64,000 nt of DNA from Anniella stebbinsi (taxonomy: Eukaryota; Chordata; Lepidosauria; Squamata; Anniellidae): contig JARDYH010000005.1 in NCBI GenBank assembly GCA_029215795.1, positions 160,047,814 through 160,111,813 on the forward strand, read 5' to 3'. Position 1 is the first letter of the stretch; every line of letters starts with the position of its first letter. The position numbers and the translations under genes were made by a program. Of this stretch, positions 51,818 to 61,650 are shown piece after piece. A model generated the notes under the pieces. The model searched no databases, was not told where the DNA came from, and saw only the letters and a list, made by a program, of their open reading frames with translations.

Positions 51818-51937
51818 CAGCCTTCCCCAACCTGGCTGCTTCCAGGTGTGTTGGTCTCCAACTCCCAGAATCTCCAGCCAGCAAAGTTGGGGAATGTAGT
51901 TCTACAGACCTGGAAGTGGCCAGGATGGGTAAGGCTG
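51818..51937. mobile_element. Family C foldback
   Basis: CAGCCTTCCCCAACCTGGC to GGCCAGGATGGGTAAGGCTG. Flanks TATTAAAA and CACTAAAC agree at only 5 of 8. Confidence 0.7.
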
Positions 51938-52060
51938 CACTAAACTAATACAGCAAAGGGATGGACAACTTGCCATGGAGGTGTTGATCCCCATAAGCAG
52001 TGTAACGTACAGTCTAGCTCTTGATCGTGGGTTTTCCTGTGGCCAGACGGAATAGAATTC

Positions 52061-52270
52061 CCTACTGTACCACTGTTAAATTAAACTTCATGCAAATAAT
52101 ATGCTGTACCACTGAACTATGGGTCCAACCCCTTAAATTAAACTATTAACTTAATTGGATGGACCCATCATTCAGTGGTACAGCACATTATTTGCATGGA
52201 GAAGGTCTCAGGTAATATCCCACGTGTATGAAAGCAGGTGCTTCATAGAGATGGAGCCCTTAACTGCTAG
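52061..52270. mobile_element. Head-to-head pair of tRNA-derived SINE fragments
   Basis: Plus GGACCCATCATTCAGTGGTACAGCACATTATTTGCATGG (52164-52202) is the inverse of CATGCAAATAATATGCTGTACCACTGAACTATGGGTCC (52090-52127). The head is tRNA-Ala-like (CAGTGGTA A-box region) and the right copy continues to AGAAGGTCTCAGG. The pair forms a hairpin with about 40 bp between arms. Confidence 0.6.
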
Positions 52271-52449
52271 ATCCCTATGGAGGCTGACCAGCCATTAGGC
52301 TCATCTAGTTGTGCCTCCAGACTATTGTACTATTGTCAAGAAAGTAGGCCTGCCCTTGAGATTACAGAAAGTGACTCTCCCTGGTCTATATCCTCATGCT
52401 CTCCTTATGGGGGCATTGTATGCCTCTAGGACTATCCACTTATGCTATC

Positions 52450-52568
52450 TCAGCCCTCCAGATAAGGGGACTAAAATTCCCAGCATCCATGAGTATAGGC
52501 CCTGCTGGCAGATACTGATGGGAGTTGGAGTCCAGTAACATCTGGAGGGCCACAGGTTCCCCAGCCCT
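52450..52568. mobile_element. Family C foldback, worn
   Basis: CAGCCCTCCAGATAAGGGGAC...AATTCCCAGCATCC to GGGAGTTGGAGTCCAG...CTGGAGGGCCACAGG. Confidence 0.6.
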
Positions 52569-53192
52569 GTACTATGACTTCAAATTGACCAGTGGGGTAA
52601 GGAATAAAGCACCTGCAGCTTTAACCATCCAGGTCTTCCCTAGGGTTTTGGGGGGGAGGGGGGGTTGCAGATTTCCTCCTCTCTCAGTCTGCTTTATTGA
52701 GCAGAAGTTCAGGTATGCCACAGGCAGGTGTATGTGTGTGTTGGGGAATAATCTTCAGAAAAATGGGCAAAATAAGCTTCAGTTGCTCCATCTCTTGCTT
52801 TATTGGTACCACACCATTTTCTCCGGGTTGTGATCTGCAACTCCATATTGTTCTAGTTTGGAAGAATGAAATTATGCAGCTGACAATGTCTGCATTCAAA
52901 TTCATACACACACACCCAAAACACACATATTACATTCGTGGCTTCCAAACTTTCCACCTTCAGGGCACCCTCTCTCTATTGACTAGTCCGTTAAGGAACC
53001 CATGTGTGTTTCAGAAGATTCTGGATTATGTTCTATGGGTGCGTGATCAGTCCATGCGTGACAAAACCTCTTGGCCTCATTGTTATCACACGTGACTTAA
53101 GAATGCGCCTTGAACACAACCAGCATTCCCAGCCAGGGACAGCAGTGAGCAAGATGCCCTTCAAGGAAATGTATCTTCTGGATTGATCTTTA
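52569..53192. other. Unannotated DNA
   Basis: No assignment. A short CA run is at 52907-52928. Confidence 0.3.
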
Positions 53193-53227
53193 GGATATAA
53201 GAGGAGTTGTGCTACATCAGACTGAAG

Positions 53228-53969
53228 CAGGGTGGATTTGATTTAAATCAATTTGATTTAAATCATGATTTAAATCACTACAAGGGTGGATTTGATTTAA
53301 ATCAATCACTACTCAAAAAGACTTGATTTAATCATGTGACTTTCCCCCCTCCCAAAAAAAGTGCACTCTTCCTCGCTATAAGCTTAATACGTATTTTACA
53401 CAACTCAGAGTTACCAAAGACTCATTCTTGCTGGTATAATCTTAATATTTACAAGCAGATGCAGATTTCATTTTTAGCTTCTTGTGCAGATCTGTTTCAC
53501 TCCCAACAATCTATTCATTGAATTTTTTGAAACTTAACACTTAAGAGGTAAGGGGTTGATTCTGTGTACATAGATTTGCAAAGAAACAATGGGATTGTGA
53601 TCTCTGCAGACATAAATTCACAGTTTTGAGAACTGTAAAACCAAGCATCTATGATAATATCTTCTAGATAGAAAAATTGCCCAATAATCTTACAGAAACC
53701 TCTGGAAGAGCATGACATTGTGAATGGATTAATGGAATTCATTTACCAAAAAATTTAAACATTGCATGAATATACAGCCTCATGCTACAGAATTAAAAAC
53801 TAATCCTTATTTCATTATGAATAACCTTTGGACTATAATGTATCTTAAATAGAAAACTATTTTTAGATAGATTTTTCCTCAAAAAAGCATTTTATTAAAA
53901 AAATCCAATTTAAATTTTAAAAAATCCTTTTTTAATTTTTTAAAAAATCATTGATTTTTATCCACCCTG
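53228..53969. mobile_element. Family G hAT element with exact 8-bp TSD
   Basis: 742 bp, CAGGGTGGATTTGATTTAAATC to GATTTTTATCCACCCTG. Exact duplication GACTGAAG at 53220-53227 and 53970-53977. The left end has repeated GATTTAAATC motifs, and the right end is A/T-rich AAAATC runs. Non-coding. Confidence 0.92.
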
Positions 53970-54128
53970 GACTGAAGCTCATCTAGTTCAGTATCCTGTT
54001 TCCTACATTAGCCAACCAGATTCCCATGGGAAATCCAGGATATGAGTGCATTAGCGCCCTCTCTCTCATAGACCCAGCAGCTTGTAATTCAGAGGCCTAT
54101 AGCTTCTGAGCTGAAAGTAGTATATAGC

Positions 54129-54265
54129 ATCCTTCACCCACCTGGTGTCTTCCAGATGTTTGGGATTACAACTCTCAGCATTCCTGACCATTGGTCATGC
54201 TGGTTGGGGACAGTGGGGGTTGACACACAAATTATCTGGAGAGAACTAGTTTGGGGAAACAGCTG
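54129..54265. mobile_element. Family C foldback inserted in CR1
   Basis: TTCACCCACCTGGTGTCTTCCAG to TTTGGGGAAACAGCTG, core GATTACAACTCTCAGCATTCC / GGTTGGGGACAGTGGGGG. TATAGC occurs at both junctions, a probable partial duplication. Confidence 0.72.
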
Positions 54266-54430
54266 TATAGCCTTCATGACGCATAGTCACTGATAGACTT
54301 GTCCTCCATGAATTTGCCTAATCTCCTTTTAAAGCTGTGAAGTTGATGTTCATCACCACATCTTGTGGTATAAAATTCTGTAGTGTAACTATAACTGTGA
54401 GGAAGCACTTCTCATTGAGAGACTCCCATT

Positions 54431-55025
54431 AAGTTTCCAAGGGGCATCTGAGTTTTCCCCAGAACATTTGGAAACTAATGCATTATGCTGATATTTGTTT
54501 TGAAACCTAGGAAGCTATCTAGTGCTGTGTCGGAGTCTTTGTCTGTCGCATTTAGTAACATCTAGTGGCTCTCTAGAGATCTCGGGCAAAGAAAGCATCT
54601 TTCCCATCACATGGTCTTTGTCAACTGGAGATGCCAAGCATTGAAGCTGGGACCTGCGGCTTGCAACACATGTGCTTGACCCCTGAGCTCACGGGTCCCT
54701 CCCTTAGTTGGCATTTCTCTGTACAGAAAGATGTAACTGGCATATTTATCCACAATGCTGAGGAGATATTTTAAATTCCTAGGAGCCAGGCTGAACCTTT
54801 TAAGGTTGAGGGTGAATTCTTCAGCATCTGTTCCTGGAGCTGGGGGTGGAGAAGAGGATGCAAATTCCTGTGTGTCAGCATTATATTTTCGAAACTGTGG
54901 ATAACCGTATAATATGGTCAAATTCTTATCATATTTATCTCCACCCCTTTTCTGATTTAATACATATCTAGGAACAGCTGTATAGACTGAGCTCCCTACT
55001 ACATCCTGGTTTGCCAGTCTCTGCA
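54431..55025 (-). other. Mostly unannotated; tRNA-derived SINE scrap
   Basis: 54635-54725, read antisense, is GGGACCCGTGAGCTCAGGGGTC (A-box-like), GTGTTGCAAGCC, then GGTCCCAGCTTCAATGC (B-box-like). It resembles the tRNA-Ala-headed SINE at 56505. The remainder is unassigned. Confidence 0.4.
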
Positions 55026-55027
55026 TA

Positions 55028-55074
<47 letters not shown>

Positions 55075-55530
55075 ATCACCCGTCTCTCCCTCAGGATCAA
55101 GGCGGGGAACAACATCAACATAAAATACACAAAACTGATTAAAAGCACATAAAACCAATACATCATTAAAACACCAATAAAACGCCAATAAAACCACCTG
55201 CCGGAAGAGATCAGTCTTTATAGATGTTTTAAATTCTTAGAGACTGGTGAGTTGGCGGATCTCTCCCGGCAGGTCATTCCACAATCTGGGAGCGGCAGAA
55301 GAAAAGGTCCTCTGGGTAACGGTTGTCAGTCTAGTTTCTGTTAACTGAAGTAAATTCTTCCCAGAGGACCTGAGAGTGCGGGGCGGATTGTATGGGAGAA
55401 GGCGATCCTGCCGGTAACCTGGACCCAAACCATGTAGGGCTTTAAAGGTAATAACCAACACTTTGTACTTCGCCTGGAAACTAATTGGCAGCCAATGGAG
55501 AGATTTTAAAGATGATTGAATCAACTTCAG
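55026..55530 (-). pseudogene. L2-clade LINE, C-terminal and 3' end, with (ATC)n tail
   Basis: The minus frame (55524-55237) reads SSLKSLHWLPISFQAKYKV, TFKALHGLGPG, NPPRTLRSSGKNLL and RTFSSAAPRLWNDLPGE, the same subfamily as 20312-21091. The 3' UTR is CCCCGCCTTGATCCTGAGG...GAGACGGGTGATAAATC, followed by about 15 ATC units (55028-55072). It is 5' truncated to 500 bp. Confidence 0.85.
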
Positions 55531-55916
55531 GACTGCGAAGTGGATGCTTTTGGTGGCTCAAAGAGGCTGCCTTACAATGGGTGCTCCTGCATGGTTCACC
55601 CTCTTGCCAAATAGCATTGCAATTAACAGTGAGGAGTATACTGAGAGTAATGCAAGAGAGTGGGGATGCAAAATTTGCAACTTGCTGATGTTTGTGGCCT
55701 GTTTAGGAACAAGATGTGGAATTGGTGATGGTGTCTTGTGGCCAGATATTCAGGAGGGGCCATAGTCTAGTGGTAGAGCACATGCATTGACTATACAACA
55801 TCCCAGTTTTAATCCATGGCATCTCCTGCTAAACCGTTTCAGGTTGGCGTGGCTGGGAAAGACCTCTGCCTGAAAGTAGACCTGCCTTCCCCCAATCTCA
55901 TGTATCCTCCAGATGT
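55531..55916 (+). mobile_element. tRNA-Ala-headed SINE, worn
   Basis: GGGGCCATAGTCTAGTGGTAGAGCACATGCATTGACTATACAAC (55755 on) is an A-box head with a degraded B box (TTTTAATCCATGGCATC). GGGAAAGACCTCTGCCTGAAA matches 56591-56613. The 55531-55750 part is unassigned. Confidence 0.6.
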
Positions 55917-56262
55917 TTCGGAGCTCTCCATACTACAACATTTTGTTTCAAGTCCCACTTGTCCCTCCTCTTTTGCAAAAAGCTCAAATGGGGATTCTGA
56001 ATAAAGCATGAACTTTGAACATGCCTGTGCAGAATAAGCAAATTCCTATATCATTTCTCATATAATTTTGCTTTAGTGCGGCATTTCTCATCCCTGGGTG
56101 AAGAATTTGGAAGAGTGAAATGATGTAGGTCAGCCTTCCACAACCTGGTACCCTCCACATGTTTTGGACTTCAATTCCCATCAGCCCCAGCCAGCATGGC
56201 CAATGGGTCAGGAATGCTGGGAATTGTAGTCTAAAGCATCGAGAGGGCACCAGGCTAGATAG
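55917..56262. repeat. Composite repeat U (unknown unit plus family C)
   Basis: GGAGCTCTCCATACTAC, ATGGGGATTCTGAATAAAGC, GTGAACTTTGAACATG-like, ATATCATTTCTCATATAATT and TTTCTCATCCCTGG run to GAAATGATGTAG, then a family C foldback (56131-56262). The same order occurs at 59929-60265. Confidence 0.7.
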
Positions 56263-56309
56263 ACAATACTGGGCTAAGTAGACCACTGGTTTGAATACAG
56301 GATAGGGAT

Positions 56310-56400
56310 TTTTAGACTACAATCCCATACATAATTACCTGGAAGTAAGCTCCATTGAATTCAGTGGGGCTTACTTCTGAGTAGACATGCACAGCTTTGC
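56310..56400. repeat. Dispersed repeat Q
   Basis: ACAATCCCATACATAATTACC, AAGTAAGCTCCATTGAATTC and GTGGGGCTTACTTCTGAG. Confidence 0.7.
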
Positions 56401-56504
56401 GCTGTTAGAATGATGAGATCTGGGGAGGGGGCCCTATGAACTGAGAGCTGTAGAGATATGTTCAGGCCTGGGTCTGGGTGGAATTTGCTAGTGAGTTAAG
56501 GATA

Positions 56505-56690
56505 GATGGGGCCATAGCTCAGTGTGGTAGAGTGCATGTTTTGCATGCAGAAGGTTCCGGGTTCGATCCGTGGCCTATCCAGATTGGGCTGAGAAAGACT
56601 CCTGCCTGAAACCCAGTCAGTGTCAACAATACTGGGCTAGGTAGACCAATGGTCTGACTCAATATAAAGCAGCTTCTTATGCTCCTATGT
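56505..56690 (+). mobile_element. tRNA-Ala-headed SINE
   Basis: GGGGCCATAGCTCAGTGTGG (A box), TTTTGCATGCAGAAGG, then CCGGGTTCGATCCGTGG (intact B box). The body runs GAAAGACTCCTGCCTGAAAC, ACTGGGCTAGGTAGACC, AATATAAAGCAGCTTCTTATG, and a LINE-like 3' end. The acceptor stem cannot pair, so it is not a tRNA gene. Confidence 0.82.
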
Positions 56691-56985
56691 ATAAGGGAGG
56701 CACCTTGGGACTGGATGGTGAAGTCCTACAAGCCCCCACTACTTGGGCTTGTGAGTGGGGGGGGGGGGGACCAGGGCCGTCCCAAGACACTGTGCTGCCT
56801 GATGGTGCCTCCTCCCGTTCCAAAGGCCGACTGGACCAGTAGTTGAATCTTTCTTTGACGCTGGCAATGGAACAGAATCCTCCACTGGCTGCATGGCCCA
56901 CAGCTCTCTCCTCCAACACTTTGCTGCCGTCTCCCATCATCTGCCACCTGAGGCAACCGTCTCACTCTGCCTAATAGTAGGGCCC
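56691..56985. other. Unannotated DNA with G run
   Basis: A G run is at about 56756-56769. CCAGGGCCGTCCCAAGACAC nearby looks like a DNA-transposon end, but no partner was located. Confidence 0.3.
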
Positions 56986-56993
56986 TCCCTGTG

Positions 56994-57867
56994 TAGAGAT
57001 GTAAAATTTTGGGAAATTTTGAAGCCATGGGAAAAACCCGTTTTTGTTTGTTGGTTTGCTTTTAAAAAATGGAATTTTTTGGAAAAAATGCAATATCAGC
57101 ATTATTACAGATTGAAAGTCACTTTGTTACTTTAAGAACAAAAATATAATTATGTACAAGTTGGTTTGGCATAAAATTATCACATTTGGTATATTAAAAG
57201 TACAGTGTATTCAAGCAGTTATTACAAATTGAACTGACTTTTGAAATTTTTTATCCTTTTTTGTAACAAATGGAGCTACAAGCTTCTGAACTGTAAGGAA
57301 CCTCTTTGGTTTTGCCAGTTTATGAGGAGCAGGCAAAATTTTTTTTTAAAAAAAAACAAACAGAAGAAACCATCAACGTTAGTAACAAAGAAAGTTATTT
57401 ATGTCTCCGCTAGTCCTCCACAATGTCAAGCAGACATAAAGCACCCATTCCCATAAAAAGAGCTGAGAAAAAAGGGGGACCAAGATTCAATGAATATGCA
57501 TGAAATTTAATCAGACTCATTTTCTGAGCTATAACAGTCACTATCAGTTTCAGTCTCTGCTTCAATGGCAGTGCCCCCTTGAGGCAAAAATGCATCTTGC
57601 TCTTGCATTTGAGAGTTGTAGTCTCAGTTTGCAACCTAGAATTTGCTTGTTCTAGGTGCATAGAAATTGTAATAATCTGATATTGTACAGTTTTTAGAAA
57701 TCATTTGGAGAAGTAAATATATTTTATTCATCACGCTAAAATAAAACATTCCATAATCCATTTTTCTTCATTTTTTTCAAAAAAAATGGGGGGGGGGGAA
57801 GGTTGGGGGGGGGAAACGCTTTGTTTTCTGAATTTTTCCATTTTTTTTCCAGACCTTCACATCTCTA
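56994..57867. mobile_element. Family H hAT element with exact 8-bp TSD
   Basis: 874 bp, TAGAGATGTAAAATTTTGGG to CCTTCACATCTCTA, with exact duplication TCCCTGTG at 56986-56993 and 57868-57875. The interior is A/T-rich with GGGAAA/TTTCCC-type ends and G runs near 57789-57812. No transposase reading frame. Confidence 0.9.
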
Positions 57868-57875
57868 TCCCTGTG

Positions 57876-58311
57876 TGAGAGGCACACATACAGTTTGTCT
57901 GTTCAATCAACTTTGGAAATTAGTCTACAAAAGCTTCTATCCCATAACAATGTTTACTAGACTACCTGCCCTTCTATATCTAAATTAATTTATTATGATT
58001 TATTACCTGCTGCTTATGATAAAATAATTCCAAAGCAAGAAATGTGGCCAAAGGTCAGCCTGGGCAGAAGGGACATGATGGACCACTGCCCAGTGCCTGT
58101 TTGATACTTGGCATCTAGTGGTTGCCAATATTCTTGCACAGGATACTGGGCTTGGTGGATTTTGGCCTGATCCAGCAAGTTATGTTATTGGCCTTCAGGA
58201 AGGGTGCATACCTGGGATCACTTAACACAGATCAGTGATGGTTTGTTGGTTAAAACAACAAAGTCTTTTGGCATTTTAAAGGCTATCACATTTATTATGG
58301 AATAAACTTTC
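57876..58311. other. Unannotated DNA with SINE/LINE tail scrap
   Basis: 58143-58195 (ACTGGGCTTGGTGGATTTTGG, CCTGATCCAGCAAG) resembles the CR1/SINE 3' end. The motif CAAAGTCTTTTGGCATTTTAAAG is near 58258. The rest is unassigned. Confidence 0.35.
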
Positions 58312-58380
58312 ATGGCTGGCTAGGGGATGCTAGGAATTGTAGTTGCAACATATTTGTAGGGCACCAGGTTTGGGAAGGCT
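58312..58380. mobile_element. Family C half-element
   Basis: CATGGCTGGCTAGGGGATGC, GGAATTGTAGTTGCAAC and GCACCAGGTTTGGGAAGGC. Confidence 0.55.
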
Positions 58381-59928
58381 AGACTAGACTCCCCTTTATC
58401 AGATGCATAATTATCCTAAGTTGAGCAGGATATCTACACTTTGGTGTTAGATGTAGCTGCCAACTTAGGATAATATTTCTTGCCTCTGATGAACGGAGAC
58501 TGCAATCCACTACAATAGTTTTGGTAGCCTTTAGGATGCCGCAAGATTCTTTGTTTTTGTAGCAGGAGAGTAACGTGGCCACCCTTCCAGGAAACCTTAA
58601 CCATTAAGAGATCTTGAGAGAGATCTTGTTTCACAAATTTAAAACACATTAATAGGCTACGGGGATTTGTGTGTGTAATTAATATACACTATACAAGATT
58701 TAAGTTGGCCACCTCTGGCTGGAAAGAAGGAAGGAAAGCTTTACATTTGTAAAGCTGCTGTTCCTGGTCACTTGCAGGCAATTTTTATTCACCACAGGTG
58801 ACCAGGCATGTGACTATTAACAAACCTGCCTCCAACCTATCTGAGTTTAGCATTCCTGGCTCCAGAGGGTTTGAACGGTGAACTTAAATAATCCCAAATC
58901 TCTTTCAAGTTTCTTCAGAGCAGATCCTTATTTTGACTGCCACAGGTGAACAAGCTTTGTGGATTGAGTCGTGTCTGATTCTCCTGTTTTCACTGGGATA
59001 TCTTTTGTGTGATGCTCTTTGGTTATTTTATGATCTCCATGGCCTTTTGGAAACGGGAGTTTCAATATTTGACCCCACCACTTTGGTAGGATGTGGGGAG
59101 GGTGGGTCTGGCTTGAATCCCTCTTAACCCAACTGGCCTGTGCTTCCCATGAGCTCGCCAAGGGGTTGGGGGGTTAAAGAGATGGGAACACCTACGGCTG
59201 GGGTTACCTTAACAATGGTGACCTCAGTATACACTAGCCCCCAACATGGCAGCTGCTGCAGTATGTGAGCTGGCAGCACCCATTTAGTCCCAGTTTGCAA
59301 CCACCCTCACCTTGAACCTTTCCCTCTTCCTCAAGGCCAGTTTCATTTCATTTATTATAGTTCTGATTTATTAAAATTCTGATTGGCAAAGACCCATATA
59401 GGCCCTTGGTTTTCCCAAGGCTAGACCCAATCAGTAAATAAGACCATCCCTGCTCACAGACTTACAATCTAAACATGACATGACACACAAGGAAAAAGGG
59501 ATGGGGAAGGAAATTGTTCATAATAATTGTCTATAATAATTTGTTATATTATATGCTAAATATATTAGCATGGATACCTGTCCCTCACAACTTTCAATCC
59601 TGTTTTCCTTTCAACCCCCACCCCAGTTTTCTTCCATTTAGCACTCCCTTTCCCTTGTTAGTCCTCGCCAAAGCAATCCTATTTTGCAAATATTTCCAAT
59701 GCTCAAGTTGTGTGTGTCGTTATGTAGTCAAAATGGCACTGCATGTGCCAGGGAGGGGAGATATCAGTAAGCTTGGAGGAACCCTGAGACATTGAGATTT
59801 CCCATACTGGGAAAAAAAAATCAAAGCTAGTTGGAGGAGAGCATCTTAAAATAACCCAATGGTGCTGAGTGTCAGTTGAGAGGGAAACTGGGGTGGGAGA
59901 ACAGAATGAAGTATCTGGAATCCTAAAC
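58381..59928. other. Largely unannotated DNA
   Basis: 59325-59515 (CAAAGACCCATATAGGCCC, ACAGACTTACAATCTAAAC) may be an old antisense LINE 3' end. No gene; frames are short and without exon borders. Confidence 0.3.
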
Positions 59929-60265
59929 AGGGAGCTCTCCATTCCGTAACATTTTGTTGCAGGTCCTGCTTACCCGTCCTGCATTGCAAAATCTTCCAAT
60001 GGGGATTCTGAATAAAGCGTGAACTTTGAACATGTCCATGCGGAATAAGCAAATTTGTATATCATTTCTCTTATAATTTTGTTTTAGTGCAGTGTTTCTC
60101 ATCCCTGGCTAAAGAACCGGAGGGTTGAAATGATGTAGTGCCCAGACTGGTGCCCTCCAGATGTTTTGGACTTCACCTCCCATCAGCCCAGTGAGGCCAG
60201 TGGTCAGGAGTGGTGGGAGTTGTAGTCCAAAATACATGGAGGGTGCTAGATTGGGGCAAGCTTGT
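59929..60265. repeat. Composite repeat U, second copy
   Basis: GGAGCTCTCCATTCCG, AATGGGGATTCTGAATAAAG, TTTGAACATGTCCATGCGG, ATATCATTTCTCTTATAATT and GTTTCTCATCCCTGG run to GAAATGATGTAG, followed by family C (60141-60265). Both copies have TTTTGGACTTCA where other C elements read GGACTACA, supporting duplication as one unit. Confidence 0.7.
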
Positions 60266-60369
60266 GTAGGTCCATACTCTTATTACTCTACAATTAGTCT
60301 ACATGGCATCTTATGGAGTAACATAAGCAAAAGAGACGTCCCTGGCCCAAAGAGCATACATTCGAAATC

Positions 60370-60500
60370 AGAGTTGGGAAGCCAGTGGCTTTCCAAAATG
60401 TTAGTGGGCTCCCAAGTCCCATCAGACCCAGCCAGCACCACCAGTGTTCAGGGATGATGGGAATAGTATTCCAACAAGATCTGGAGGGCTGCAGGTTCTC
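60370..60500. mobile_element. Family C foldback, worn
   Basis: GGGAAGCCAGTGGCTTTCC...CCAAGTCCCATCAGACCC to GATGGGAATAGTATTCC...TCTGGAGGGCTGCAGG. Confidence 0.55.
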
Positions 60501-60529
60501 CATTCTGCTCTGAAATATCATCAGAGACT

Positions 60530-60630
60530 GACAGTGCAATCGGAAGCATGTTTACTCAATAATAAATCCCACTGAGTGAAATGGGACTTCCTTTCTGGTA
60601 AGTGCGGTTAGGATTATAGCCTGCATCTGA
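60530..60630. repeat. Dispersed repeat Q
   Basis: ATGTTTACTCAATAATAAATCCCACTGAGTG, AAATGGGACTTCCTTTCTGG and GTTAGGATTATAGCC. Confidence 0.6.
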
Positions 60631-60677
60631 CGTCAAAGGCAGGATTCCTCTTCTCCTGATTTCTCTGCTTTTTCCAG

Positions 60678-60802
60678 ATGGAACACCTGATCCATTTTAT
60701 GATTCCGGTTCTTCTCTGTGAAGCATCTTGTTCCGTCGAGGAGATATGACTTTATTGGACCCTGGATCACTAACCTCCCAAGTTACATTGTCATCTGGAA
60801 AG
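60678..60802. other. Possible exon-like segment
   Basis: Plus strand: a polypyrimidine acceptor TTCTCTGCTTTTTCCAG ends at 60677 and a donor AAAG/GTACGTGG starts at 60803, bounding 125 bp outside any repeat. Plus frames contain stops; the one starting at the third base reads GTPDPFYDSGSSL then stop, compatible only with a last coding exon. The minus frame across 60697-60903 reads PDDNVTWEVSDPGSNK...LHREEPES then stop. Neither is recognised. It could be chance. Confidence 0.2.
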
Positions 60803-61460
60803 GTACGTGGAGTGGGGTCTGGCAAGTAGCAATATTTGACAGTTTTTTTCAAAGAAAAAAGAGTCCGACTTGTTAAGGCAAGGGTGTGAGTGGGATAGGG
60901 CACTCCTAAAAAGCCAGAACAGTATGTGTGTATGAATTGGAAAGAGCATGGAAATAAAAAGTCATTTGGTGGCAGTTTGAGGAAGAGGGGGCCTGAAGAG
61001 GGTCAAAGACAAGAAGGCGGATAGACAAGACCAAAAGTGGAGACAAGGCAGCAGAACCATGACTAACTGCAATTCAATTAGCAACAGTTATATCTGGCCA
61101 ATGTACCAAAGTATGGCTTATTTTGCTTGTTCTTTGTCAGAATGGTCAATTCTTTGGTGGCATTAGCTGTTTTTAATGTATTAGATAAAGAATACAGTTC
61201 AAATTTGTTAGCCTCAAGGGTGCTTGCCAGTCTTTCTCTCTTACTCAGTAGTTGGGGCTGGTGTTAGAACCTGACATTCTTGGGCAGCTGTTGGGACCTC
61301 AGCGCCCTGGGAAGGCCCGCGGCTAATACCTCTTCTGAGGGCCCCATTTTAAAAAAAAAAAGTTAAGTCTCAGCACTTTGGGCTGCACTGGGCAGCCTGA
61401 TCTTGCTGCCCTATTAATGTCTCACACGCCCCTGATATAGCAGTGCTTTGTGACATTGGG
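60803..61460. other. Unannotated DNA
   Basis: No assignment. Confidence 0.3.
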
Positions 61461-61650
61461 CCTGTTCAGACAACATGCTAAACCATGGTTGGGCCACTAA
61501 CCCTTTTGCAGCAAATGGTTAGTGAGCATGTTTAAACCATGTTTATATAGCCACCGTGGTTAGGAATGATTCACACAACATGCTAAGTTCACATGATATG
61601 CTAAGCCGTGACGTTTAGCTCAAACTGCTTAACCACCTGTTCACTATTTG
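61461..61650. mobile_element. Foldback K-related element, interrupted by L2
   Basis: GGGCCTGTTCAGACAACATGC, AAACCATGGTTGGGCC and ACACAACATGCTAAGTTCAC. Related to 2402-3290. The L2 at 61.65 kb begins where this sequence stops, so the right part is missing or displaced. Confidence 0.5.

Larger units (their letters stand above)
53193..54430 (-). mobile_element. CR1 3' region (antisense) carrying two DNA transposons
   Basis: 53193-53227 (ATAAGAGGAGTTGTGCTAC, ATCAGACTGAAG) is the antisense CR1 tail. It resumes after 53969 with CATCTAGTTCAGTATCCTG and AACCAGATTCCCATGGG, and again after 54265 with TATAGCCTTCATGACGC, CTTGTCCTCCATGAATTTGC and CACATCTTGTGGTATAAAATTC. Removing both inserts gives the CR1 order known from 12.4-13.0 kb. 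Confidence 0.75.

Noticed and set aside
56505..56580. A genuine tRNA-Ala gene
   Set aside because: Good A and B boxes, but the acceptor stem cannot pair and the sequence continues into a SINE body shared with 55755-55860.
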